From NCBI GenBank assembly GCA_946803715.1, contig CAMPET010000023.1:429904-446537 (forward strand): a stretch of DNA of 16,634 bases, read 5' to 3'. Below are positions 1 through 7,619 of this stretch, piece after piece. Position 1 is the first letter of the stretch. Every line of letters begins with the position of its first letter. The notes below the pieces were generated by a model. That model was not told where the DNA came from. It ran no database searches and was given only the letters and a program-made list of their open reading frames with translations. This DNA comes from Beroe ovata. Taxonomy: Eukaryota; Ctenophora; Nuda; Beroida; Beroidae. The position numbers and the translations under genes were made by a program.

Positions 1-381
1 AAAAGGGCAGAAGCTCAATTTCGGCTGCATGAGAAAGTCGCTACGAAAAACAGTGATATTATACCCAAAATCAATTGAGAATTGCTTGAGTTTCGCAGCC
101 ACTCAAATGCGTATAAATGATGTGATATGGAATTCATCCGCAGCCCGTCCGTGGCGGTGACCTTTGTTAGAAGAAACATGCAAAAATCGGGGTTAACCTG
201 TTTCGCAAGCATGTTTTATCATTGCTTTGGATGAATACTAGACTTCATCATTTTGACTCAATGGAGAAACAGGAATCGATTTCATATAACGGATGTTGAG
301 AAATCGTAGTAAATGAGGGCAGTGGTCACAGTTATTCAAAGAATATATGCATTATTCTTCATACGAGAAAAGAATGCATAN

Positions 382-433
382 TGTGTGTGTGTGTGTGTGT
401 GTGTATGTGTTCGTGTGTGTGTTCGTGTGTGTC
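382..433. repeat. (TG)n microsatellite, interrupted
   Basis: A near-perfect TG dinucleotide run from 382 to about 404 continues as TG units interrupted by TATG and TTCG. The n at 381 is at its left edge, probably a sequencing or assembly ambiguity caused by the repeat. Confidence 0.95.
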
Positions 434-944
434 ATTTAACTGACAGATGACGCTACACAACCCAAAAGTCGACAGATGATAATCAAGTACCGATTACCAT
501 ATTCGAAAAGGACAACTTATTTTATCGATTACAAATCTCGATGTGATCCGAATATCGATAGATCAACCATGAATAGACCGGATCGAATTTCTCATTTCGG
601 TGTGTTTCTCTCAGCTATCGCTTTTGTTATAATGATGTAAATGTTTCCGGCACAGAACCAGTTTGATTGTTCTAGAAAGAGAACAATGTCCTCCGTTTAG
701 TTTTTCTTCATTTCTCACTCGAAGCTACCTATAGACGTTATAGGGTCTGTCTAAATTCTGAGGAATTCTCATGAAAACATTGGTACAGTAACTTGGCAAA
801 ACTCCTTCTTATAATAGAACTGTATGTAGATAACAATACGGTAGTAGCACTTGGCGCCATTAGTCTCGCAGTGATTGTATCAGAGTGCGTAGCTAGTACT
901 ATAACTATTATATAATCGTACAGTAATAACTCACATACAGTCAC

Positions 945-1035
945 TCACACACACACGCACACACACACACACATACACACACATCCACACACAGATACAT
1001 ACTGTTCATACACACACAGATACATACTGTTCATA
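945..1035. repeat. (CA)n microsatellite followed by a 25-bp-period tandem duplication
   Basis: A CA-rich run at about 945-990 is followed by two identical 24-bp units at 987-1010 and 1012-1035, each running from a CA stretch through GATACATACTGTTCATA, with a period of 25 bp. The next 200 bp is enriched in ATACAGTAC/GTACTGTA words, giving a low-complexity, self-complementary stretch. Confidence 0.9.
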
Positions 1036-1310
1036 CACACATACAGTACATACATGCATAGGACATAGGTACATACAAACACACCCACACGCAACACATT
1101 GACAGTTGACTACTGTATAGGGATACAGTATGTATATTGTATACCACATACTGTACTGTATATAAGTATATCATAGTACGCAGTGAATTTATGCAGCATG
1201 TACACTGTACAATGTACAGTACACAGTATACAAGATACAACATCGATAGTCTCACTGTTACCAGTCCCTACTACTCAAACACTGATTCCGTTATCAGTTA
1301 TATTATAGGG

Positions 1311-1372
1311 ACATACACACACAGACACACAGACACACAGACACAGACACACACACACACACACACAGACAC
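1311..1372. repeat. (CA)n / (CACAGA)n microsatellite
   Basis: CA dinucleotides interspersed with ACAGAC units. The plus-strand frame that runs through it (repeated THT residues) is a product of the repeat and not a gene. Confidence 0.95.
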
Positions 1373-1570
1373 GCCCTTATAAACGACAAAACTTGACGTC
1401 AATATTGAATATTTGATCAGTGATTACGATAGTTCACTGTTTTTCAAATCACCTTTTTTCGGAATGATATCATTGTAATGATATGTCACGAATATGTCAT
1501 CAACAGTAACAAACACGGTCATTGTCATCATCTCTCATAACACATCATTCTGTAATCACTATAGGTACTT

Positions 1571-1625
1571 ATAGGCTATATAATAGCTGGCTATAAAATA
1601 GGCTATATACTAGCTGGTATCTCAA
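1571..1625 (+). promoter_or_regulatory. TATA-type core promoter with a duplicated element
   Basis: A consensus TATAAAA lies at 1592-1598. It sits inside a tandem imperfect repeat in which a GGCTATATAxTAGCTGG-like unit occurs twice (about 1574-1590 and 1611-1627). A pyrimidine-rich CTCAATATCCTCTCTCT stretch starts about 28 bp downstream and could act as initiator and 5' leader, 65 nt before the ATG at 1692. The spacing is that of a classic TATA promoter; function is inferred. Confidence 0.45.
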
Positions 1626-1691
1626 TATCCTCTCTCTCCCAAATATCGTCTGATCAAGGAAATCACTCCGAATTAATCCCGGTTATCCAGT

Positions 1692-1753
1692 ATGAGTCTT
1701 CCGCAGGGAGAGCCCTTCGCGGAAACGGTTTTCTCCGAAATTTGGGTTACTAG
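1692..1753 (+). CDS. Likely first coding exon of an unidentified plus-strand gene (partial)
   Basis: ATG at 1692 opens 20 codons (start MSLPQGEPFAET, end EIWVT) and runs into AG|GTACAA, a reasonable splice donor at 1753/1754; without splicing the frame stops at that point (TAG). The exon ends in phase 2. Base composition is more coding-like than the AT-rich surroundings, and a TATA box lies 94 bp upstream. The next exon is uncertain. A phase-2 acceptor at 6149/6150 (TTTCAG|C) would join it in frame to the UBC-fold exon at 6157, but that implies a 4.4-kb intron with the PH-domain gene nested on the other strand. No family can be assigned from 20 residues. Confidence 0.4.
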
Positions 1754-2068
1754 GTACAACATTACATTACGGGCTTGTAATATTCATATTCATGTCTATC
1801 GTCAGAATAATACACAACAATTATAATCGTACATACTATAACTGAGCATATTTCACGCAATTTTCCCTGCTATAATATGTTGTTCAGAAGTTCTCAAAAT
1901 TGAACAATATTTGCATCAGATGGCTGTGTGAGTATGTATAGGATCAGGTTACAACTGTATGAGAAAAGTTATGATCCATTTTCAAGGTAGAATGTTATAT
2001 AGGACAGTGAACATACAAGTTTCAACTGAAGATGTGCTTTTCATGAAGCTGGATTTTGATATATCAAT

Positions 2069-2112
2069 GTGCACTGTGTACTGTGTACTGTGCAGTGTGT
2101 ACTGTGCAGTAC
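2069..2112. repeat. Short tandem repeat of GTGTACTGT/GTGCAGT words
   Basis: Four to five imperfect copies of a roughly 9-10 bp unit (GTGTACTGT, GTGCAGT) in a row. The same ACTGTAC vocabulary recurs at about 1100-1230 and 2686-2712, suggesting local slippage-derived low complexity. Confidence 0.8.
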
Positions 2113-2324
2113 TTACACATAGTGCTATACCCAAGATCTAGAAAAGCTGCCACGATGGTAACCACAAGGTTCATATTGGTAACTGGTAACTACTTGCTAC
2201 AATACCCCACTCTGTAGAAACAAACACTTATAGAACATATTTGCTGTACACGTTACACCTGTTATTCACTTGCCTTTGGTGTGATACATTTGTCATACAC
2301 GATTTGCCACAAAGGCGTTTTTCT

Positions 2325-2348
2325 GAAGACTGAAGTGAAGACTGAAGT
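2325..2348. repeat. Perfect 12-bp tandem duplication
   Basis: GAAGACTGAAGT occurs twice, head to tail, at 2325-2336 and 2337-2348. No coding context is seen. Confidence 0.95.
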
Positions 2349-2399
2349 GGACATACTGTTTATAATAACACAGGCATACAGACGACTACCACTTGCACT

Positions 2400-2562
2400 A
2401 TTCTCCTCTATCTCAGTAGGTAGTAGTTGTAGCACTATACTATAGAACTAGCACTATGACAGTGCTAGTGTAACTACAACCAGTGGAAGCTACCAATTGC
2501 ACGATCACAGTGCTATTAGCGATAGTGCTATTGGTAGTACTCATGTCATAGGGCAGGAGAAT
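2400..2562. repeat. Foldback region with nested hairpins
   Basis: Two perfect stems are visible: ACTAGCACT (2447-2455) with AGTGCTAGT (2461-2469) over a 5-nt loop, and CTACCAAT (2490-2497) with ATTGGTAG (2530-2537). The outer ends ATTCTCCT (2400-2407) and AGGAGAAT (2555-2562) are also complementary. AGTGCTATT is repeated directly inside. This resembles a small foldback element or decayed MITE, but no target-site duplication is evident. Confidence 0.5.
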
Positions 2563-3410
2563 GTAGACGAATGGGGGGTCTTGTGTGGTGTAATTTGCAC
2601 TGAGCTACTGATGATAATGCTATTAAACTGTATGCCCCTCTCCTGACACTTCGCTTCCTATAATTGTGTTGAAGTACATGTGGTTACAGTAATGTACATT
2701 ATACAGTGTATGTCATCAGTAGCTGACAACTGTGTGCATCAAGTCTCAGAACTGAGCTAAACAGATAGAAATTGCAGGTGCTTGCCAGCCCCCCCCTCTA
2801 ACATGGTGTTGGTCAGCATTCACATGTTTGAGCTTTAGAGGAGGCTTGGGCGTTGGTCCTGTTCACGGGTGAAGTGGGCATTATGTTTACAGATCACAAA
2901 TTACAGATTACAAATCTATTCCAAGATATGCCCTCCTTCCATGGTTGTGCTACATTCTTATTCAATTAATAGTGAATAAGAACCTGAACTGATCTCTGAT
3001 ATTGAGCATAGTACATTGTTTTGAACAATACATTGATGTACAAATTATGGTACCTGTAATGTATACACATGTCGGGGTCTATTGTGATATGCAATGACAA
3101 TGTAGTGCCTCACTATTGTTATTGTACTTCTAATTAGTGTACAGAGTACGCCCCATCACATCAGCTAGGTATATGAAAGATATATACCAAAAGAATGAAA
3201 AGTTTAAAAGCTCATGTATATTGTATATATTTGATTTGAAGTTAACAGACAGACACCTTTTAACACCATTTGAGTGCCTTTTAGAAATGAATAAGAGATA
3301 CATCTTGGGTGAAGATGATAATTGTAGTTGCTCAGTTTACTAAGAATTCAAGATTATTATTTGGCTGAAGTATAAGACTATATTGCAACTTGATAGATCA
3401 CTTAAAACTT

Positions 3411-4385
3411 TTAATGTGAACAAACCTCAGTAACTGAAGACATGATCTCTTTTATCCATTTGTCCCTTTGTTCAGCAGTGTTTGCCTGAAGCATAATTGC
3501 CTGATACTTCTTCCAACTCTATGATGCCTCATTTAGGTATCATTCAAATAACATGAGATTAGAACTGAGCAAAAGAAATATACCCACCCTAAAGTGAGCC
3601 TCTATGTCTGGAGTTGAGACACTGAATTGGTAACCACGAGTCAATACTCCTGATGACAAGTTGTTACAGAAAGTTGTAACACTCAGGTTCAGTGTTCCTT
3701 GCAGCTGCTGTAACAGGATAAGATCAAAAATAAGCTTCATTGAGAAGTTTCAGATGATTGAACATTGCAGTCAACTGAATATCAAATCATATTTTGTAAT
3801 TACTTACATCTGATGTTTTGTCTTTATAAAATAGAAGCTGTCCTTGTGATAATTTCACATGATACTCCTTCCACTGAATAGTATATTTACTGCATAGTTC
3901 AGACAAAACAATAGCTCATATAAGAACTTTCTGTAAAAAAGAAAAACCAACTGACACCCACAATCTCACCTTATTAGTCTTCTTTTCTAGAGGGCCCTCA
4001 TATTTTGTCCCCAGGGCATTCATCACATATAAACCTAAATCAATCATTCAAAATTCAGATATCAAATACTGAACATGCTCTACATAAACTAACAGCCTCA
4101 TAGATCTATAGAATGAGTAAGCTATCCATCAGACATGATCCACATCTAGATTAATACAACTACTTACTACTCAGAATGGAAATAAAATACTGGCCTGGTA
4201 GCCTTCTAGATCACAATGTGGAATAACAGGCACTCAATGTGCACACAAGTAAATAATGTTCCAAATTCAGGCTTTTGCATATGGTGCTTGAAATTTATTC
4301 TATCATTTGATGATCAAATTCAGTTGATTAGTGGGGTGTGTAAAGTTCGATTTATGATCAATTTGTCATACCTCTTTAGTTTCAT
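3411..4385 (-). CDS. Small PH-domain protein (six-exon gene)
   Basis: Assembled minus-strand exons: 4372-4385, 4168-4205, 3970-4034, 3808-3873, 3588-3707 and a terminal exon 3411-3518 (stop TAA 3411-3413). All introns are GT-AG and every junction keeps phase, giving 136 residues. Residues about 28-130 read as a pleckstrin-homology domain: EGPLEKKTNKWKEYHVKL forms strands 1-2, GQLLFYKD is the usual strand 3, and EQRDKWIKEI is the C-terminal helix with the near-invariant Trp (W122). PH domains bind phosphoinositides or proteins at membranes. There is no other domain, so it could be a membrane-targeted adaptor. The ATG at 4385 follows an in-frame TGA. The C-terminus is less certain: GAG|GTTTGT at 3426 could be a weak donor into further exons; without splicing four residues (VCSH) precede the stop. 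The first two exons (14 and 38 nt) rest on phase agreement only. Confidence 0.7.
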
Positions 4386-4463
4386 TCACTTTTTCTCATC
4401 ATGGCATCATCGAATCATCTCATAGATCATTTGATGATATAATAATATAATATATATCAATAT

Positions 4464-4565
4464 TGGCTGCTGGGGCGCTCGGCTGCTCTGCCCAATTGTT
4501 TCCGTGCGATATGATCCGCGCCCTAATACTGCTCCGCGCGCGTGCTGCGCGGCGCGGCGCGGCTC
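4464..4565 (-). promoter_or_regulatory. GC/CpG-rich patch, likely promoter of the PH-domain gene
   Basis: In otherwise AT-rich DNA this 100-bp patch is strongly GC-rich, with CpG-dense CGCGCGCG and repeated GCGCGG at 4535-4562. CCAAT-type sequences flank it: CCAAT on the plus strand at 4492 and ATTGG at 4462. It lies 80-180 bp upstream of the minus-strand ATG at 4385, so it fits a CpG-type promoter for that gene. No transcript start can be seen directly. Confidence 0.4.
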
Positions 4566-4782
4566 CTTTTACGACAGCTCAGATCACAGCGTCAAAGTAG
4601 TGTGAGTTTATCATTAACAATTGACAATAATGAATAGAACAATTGCGATTGCAATGAATGCCGAATGGAACAATGCAATTGCAATAAAAATGTTTATTCA
4701 TTGCGCGGCACAAAAATTTGCTGCATTAAAATACAATTGTCAAAATTTTACGATCAAAAATGTGGCACACCATCTGGTATTG

Positions 4783-4865
4783 TTGTATTGTTGTATTGTT
4801 GTATTGTGAATGTTGTAATGTTGTATATTGTTCAATGAACAATGTTCATGTATTGTGAATGAGTA
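4783..4865. repeat. Imperfect tandem repeat of TTGTATTG units
   Basis: TTGTATTG occurs three times in direct succession (about 4783-4808), then as GAATGTTG and TTGTATATTG variants up to about 4865. It includes the palindrome ATTGTTCAATGAACAAT. Simple-sequence repeat without coding context. Confidence 0.8.
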
Positions 4866-4938
4866 GAAACTAAAACTTTTGGTGATTATTTAAATTGGTA
4901 TTATAAAAGAGAAGGATATTTTTGGAAAGGGGTCCCCC

Positions 4939-5050
4939 GTCCCAGATGTTTTTGATCATGTAACAGCAATTGACCAATGAAAACATGGATACAACCAATG
5001 AAAATACAGAAACGCTGTGGCAGTGTCACGTTATCAAAAACATTTGGGAC
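4939..5050. repeat. Inverted repeat, 18-bp arms (17 of 18 matching)
   Basis: The left arm GTCCCAGATGTTTTTGAT (4939-4956) is the reverse complement, with one mismatch, of the right arm ATCAAAAACATTTGGGAC (5033-5050). The flanks GGGG and CCCC partly extend the pairing. The 76-bp spacer contains two copies of ACCAATGAAAA. The structure resembles a small MITE or a non-autonomous element. Confidence 0.65.
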
Positions 5051-5124
5051 CCTTCCCCAATAATACCATTCTCTATTGCTGCCCATTCTCTATAGGGCCT
5101 AAGTATAGGGCCTTGGTCATTTTG

Positions 5125-5309
5125 ATCAACCAGGCCAAGCGACAGTCATGCTTCCCCTGTCCTCACAGCTCAGTGAGTGCTCTTCTTGAGTGGTCACAGC
5201 CAGAGATATCCGGAGCTGAAGATGGTCAACAATGTCTTGTCTCCACTGACACAGTCAATCAATAACCCCCTGAGGCTTCAAACAGACAGCAGGCAATTCA
5301 AGTTTGCCT
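5125..5309 (+). repeat. Dispersed repeat, copy 1
   Basis: Starts with ATCAACCAGGCC and ends near TTGCCT. Blocks shared with copy 2 (5584-5793) appear in the same order: ATCAACCAGGCC, GAGTGG, ATATCC(G/T)GAGCTGA, GGTCAACAATGTCTTGTCTC against a TTAGTCAAGAGTGTTTTGTCTC match, GAGGCT, AACA(G)ACA and the terminal TTGCCT. The two copies have diverged by substitution and indels. This points to an old SINE- or MITE-like family. No tRNA promoter boxes were identified with confidence. Confidence 0.55.
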
Positions 5310-5557
5310 ATCAATTGAGCCGGTGATCAGCCCAAGATGGCTATGTACCATCTCCCTTCATCTAGCTAGATCACAAGGGAGACTGTCTAGCTAGACTGTA
5401 ATAAATGTATACCCAATGAAAAAGATTGAGCTGGGCTCACTGTGCAAAGTTCGGCCTCAGGACTATGTCTAAGACATGTCATTGCTAGGGCTGACTTAGT
5501 AATTTGCTTGCATACTCCCGATGGTCCACCTCACTGGTGAAGACAGAACAGCTCTGT

Positions 5558-5592
5558 CTGGTTGATTAAAGTCGATTGCTTTAATCAACCAG
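5558..5592. repeat. Perfect 14-bp hairpin at the head of repeat copy 2
   Basis: CTGGTTGATTAAAG (5558-5571) and CTTTAATCAACCAG (5579-5592) are perfect reverse complements separated by a 7-nt loop (TCGATTG). In copy 1 the same place carries a weaker foldback (GGCCTTGGTCA against TGATCAACCAGGCC), so the hairpin may be a structural end of the repeated element. Confidence 0.85.
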
Positions 5593-5793
5593 GCCAGATG
5601 GTAGACATACCGGAGCATGGGGGCTTTCCCTTTACTCGAGGCTGAGGGTGTGCTCATCAGTCATCGCGAGTGGAAGCAACCACTCAGATTGGTGGTAATA
5701 TCCTGAGCTGAGACCTGAGGTTAGTCAAGAGTGTTTTGTCTCGCCCGGCATCCCGAGGCTGTAAACAAACAACAGGACGAGTCAGGCTTGCCT
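5584..5793 (+). repeat. Dispersed repeat, copy 2
   Basis: Starts with ATCAACCAGGCC and ends with CTTGCCT. It is about 25 bp longer than copy 1, owing to extra sequence in its first third. The best-conserved block is ATATCCTGAGCTGA followed by a GTTTTGTCTC segment and an AACAAACAACAGG tail region. It is not protein coding. Confidence 0.55.
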
Positions 5794-6156
5794 GCTAATG
5801 CTATAGTCTTACCCTTCTGACAAACTTTTATCATAGCCATCACCCTTATGCAGTCTCTTGTCGCTGTCATGATCCTAATAGTAGATAAATTGAATTGGGA
5901 TAGTTATTGCTCGTCATAATAAAGGATAACTACCGAGTGCATTATATCAGCTGAGCAAGTAACAGTGATAAATTCTGTATGAGGGTAGATCATCAAGCTT
6001 TCAATTCAGCATTTGTTCGAACAACTTGTTTTAGATGATACCAGTTGACATTCGATATAATCTTCAATATTGTTCAATATATGGTATTCTTCAATGTATG
6101 GAATGTGTGTTCATTAAACACTGTTCAATTTACTCTACACAGGTTTCAGCAGTCAC

Positions 6157-7320
6157 ATGGCACTTTTCCAACAAGAACTACGCAATGTTGCCAGGAATTG
6201 TTGCCAAGCAACAAATGGACAAGTTGCTGTCACCTTCTCCGATGAGAACTTGTTGCGTTTCAAGATAAAGATAAATCCCAATCATGGTTTATATGAGGGT
6301 GGTCCACTTTATGAGTTTACAATAAGAGCATCAGACAACTACCCTATTTCTCCTCCCATTGTGATAGCCTGCTCCTACATCCTACACCCCAATGTCAATG
6401 AGTACGGGGAAGTTTATCTCCAGTGTCTGTCCGATTGGTCCTCTGACAGGTCATGTGACCTCATGTTCCTTGTAAAATCGCTGCTGGAGCTGTTCCACAG
6501 ACCTAATTTCCACGTGATAACGAATGAGGAAGTGCGTGATCTGACGGACGTTGAGTTTATAAGGAGTGTCAGTGTGTGGAAACACTCTCAGAACAGTGAA
6601 CGTGGTTACCATGGTGACGGTGTCAATTACACCAGGGACACATCGCTAGGATTGGGGAGTAGAATCTCACTCCTAGCTGAGAGCGGTCACAGGGAGAACA
6701 ATTGTGAGTGTAGGAACGAGTACATTGTCGTTACCAACTCCAGACCGCCACCACCCCCACACCGACTACAGAGACCAGGAAGTGCGCAGATGAGGAGAGC
6801 TATTCATCAGGAGGATTACCTGCAGACATCTGTCAGTATGATAGACCTGTCCGATGTTTGGGATTCACTGAGGAATGTTGAACCGGACTATGAGATACGG
6901 AGTGTCTCCTCTTCGGAGGATGAGACTGTTCTGGAGAGAGAAGTCACCGCATCGTCAACAAGACGCTCGCTGAGACGAGGTATTTCCAGACTGGATACCT
7001 GGCTATCAGGTGGTAGCACCTCAACCAGACAGTCGGACTACAGACAAGCAGACTACAGACAGGCAGAGTACAGACAGGCAGACTCCAGACTAACTCAAGA
7101 CTCGCGATTTGCCGACTCGAGACTGAGTAATTACTACAGATCAAATGACACGTGGTTATCCAGGCAGGGCACAATGCGGCAAAACAGTGCTGCATCATCC
7201 CGGAGAGTGGAAGCACTGGAGAACAATATCTCCCGGAATGAAACACCCTTCCTGGCCAGGAACAGAAATAGAGATGACTCTAAACCTGAATTCAGGAAGG
7301 ATTTGAACAACTTTTTGTAG
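6157..7320 (+). CDS. UBC12-like E2-fold protein lacking the catalytic cysteine, with a long disordered tail
   Basis: 387 residues in one exon. Residues about 1-145 form a ubiquitin-conjugating (UBC) fold closest in feel to the NEDD8 E2s UBE2M/UBE2F: FSDENLLRFKI, GLYEGG, the NYPISPP strand-loop, HPNV (77-80), then G84-E-V86-Y87-L. In active E2s the residue at Y87 is the catalytic Cys; here the codon is TAT. The nearest Cys is C90, three residues on. The protein is therefore probably a UEV/pseudo-E2 that binds but does not conjugate a ubiquitin-like protein. The tail (150-387) is Ser/Arg-rich and disordered, with PPPPP (197-201), an acidic SSSEDE stretch and four DYRQA-type repeats (291-310). 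ATG 6157 is the first in this exon; the frame is open back to 6118, and acceptors at 6142 (TACACAG) and 6149 (TTTCAG) suggest an upstream exon. AATAAA follows at 7614. Confidence 0.8.
   Translation: MALFQQELRNVARNCCQATNGQVAVTFSDENLLRFKIKINPNHGLYEGGPLYEFTIRASDNYPISPPIVIACSYILHPNVNEYGEVYLQCLSDWSSDRSCDLMFLVKSLLELFHRPNFHVITNEEVRDLTDVEFIRSVSVWKHSQNSERGYHGDGVNYTRDTSLGLGSRISLLAESGHRENNCECRNEYIVVTNSRPPPPPHRLQRPGSAQMRRAIHQEDYLQTSVSMIDLSDVWDSLRNVEPDYEIRSVSSSEDETVLEREVTASSTRRSLRRGISRLDTWLSGGSTSTRQSDYRQADYRQAEYRQADSRLTQDSRFADSRLSNYYRSNDTWLSRQGTMRQNSAASSRRVEALENNISRNETPFLARNRNRDDSKPEFRKDLNNFL
7027..7086 (+). repeat. 15-bp coding tandem repeat (RQ-A/S-D/E-Y units)
   Basis: Four units of the form GACTACAGACARGCA encode the (D/E)Y-R-Q-A repeat within the tail of the UBC-fold protein. 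The third unit has GAG (Glu) for GAC and the fourth ends in ADSR. The units are nearly identical at the DNA level, so the array expanded recently or is being homogenised. Confidence 0.9.
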
Positions 7321-7613
7321 AATTTACTTTCAGTTCACGTTGATCGTGACCTTAGTTAAAAGACAGTATTTACACGAGGACGAAATTCATCCCTTTTAAC
7401 TTCTTCGTCAGTTTTTCACATTCATGATGAGTTTTGACAAAATTACAGCTGGACTGCAATTACGTATTGACCATCCTTAGATCATGTATTAATCTTATGA
7501 CTTCTTTGTAGTAAAGCTTGTCAAAATCTTTACTTCATCTTGACCTCCCATGTAATCTAGTCATGTGCTCGACTTCTCCATGTCTTTTTGACCACAACAA
7601 CATGCATGGCAGA

Positions 7614-7619
7614 AATAAA
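7614..7619 (+). terminator. Poly(A) signal AATAAA of the UBC-fold gene
   Basis: Canonical AATAAA 294 nt downstream of the stop codon at 7320, in a T-rich 3' UTR. It is the first AATAAA after the frame on this strand. Confidence 0.6.

Larger units (their letters stand above)
1..1570. other. Gene-poor, microsatellite-rich interval
   Basis: I see no supported gene here. Base 381 is an undetermined base (n) directly before a (TG)n run. The longer reading frames in this stretch are either encoded by the CA/TG and GTAC-rich simple sequence or lack a methionine start and splice context. A minus-strand frame at 15-212 contains a possible acceptor but nothing recognisable. The stretch is AT-rich and probably intergenic, or intronic to a gene outside the window. 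Confidence 0.5.
1754..3410. other. Interval without a supported gene
   Basis: AT-rich sequence with short tandem and foldback structures (2069-2112, 2325-2348, 2400-2562, listed separately). A plus-strand frame ending at 3343 follows a possible acceptor (AATTAG at 3136) and could be a terminal exon, but its residues are dominated by AT-rich codons and nothing is recognised. The interval may be intron if the exon at 1692 belongs to a gene further right. Confidence 0.4.
4386..6149. other. Intergenic interval with repeats, no supported gene
   Basis: Apart from the GC patch, the interval holds the AT-rich 4620-4870 stretch with a TTGTA-type tandem repeat, an inverted repeat at 4939-5050, and two diverged copies of a roughly 200-bp element (5125-5309, 5584-5793). 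Short frames at 4621-4809, 4901-5086 and 5017-5265 fall in these repeats and show no family signature. The last 150 bp may contain the 5' leader or intron end of the UBC-fold gene. Confidence 0.5.

Noticed and set aside
945-1372. Possible CRISPR-like array from repeated CA-rich units
   Set aside because: No regularly spaced unique spacers; plain microsatellite and short tandem duplication.
1031-1382. Frames of 74 and 81 residues in the CA/GTAC-rich region
   Set aside because: Encoded by microsatellite and low-complexity sequence (Tyr/Cys/Val or His/Thr repeats).
3137-3343. 68-residue plus-strand frame ending in CSCSVY
   Set aside because: A possible acceptor precedes it, but composition is driven by AT-rich codons and no partner exon could be found; left as unsupported.
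5017-5265. 82-residue plus-strand frame
   Set aside because: Lies in the inverted repeat and dispersed repeat copy 1; no family features.
6605-6618. X-box-like GTTACCATGGTGAC
   Set aside because: It matches the RFX consensus at 11 of 12 positions but lies within UBC-fold coding sequence; taken as chance and as a caution about the other X-box call.
6944-7246. 100-residue minus-strand frame antisense to the UBC-fold tail
   Set aside because: It is the complement of the DYRQA repeat region; no start or splice context and no family signal. A shadow of the real frame.
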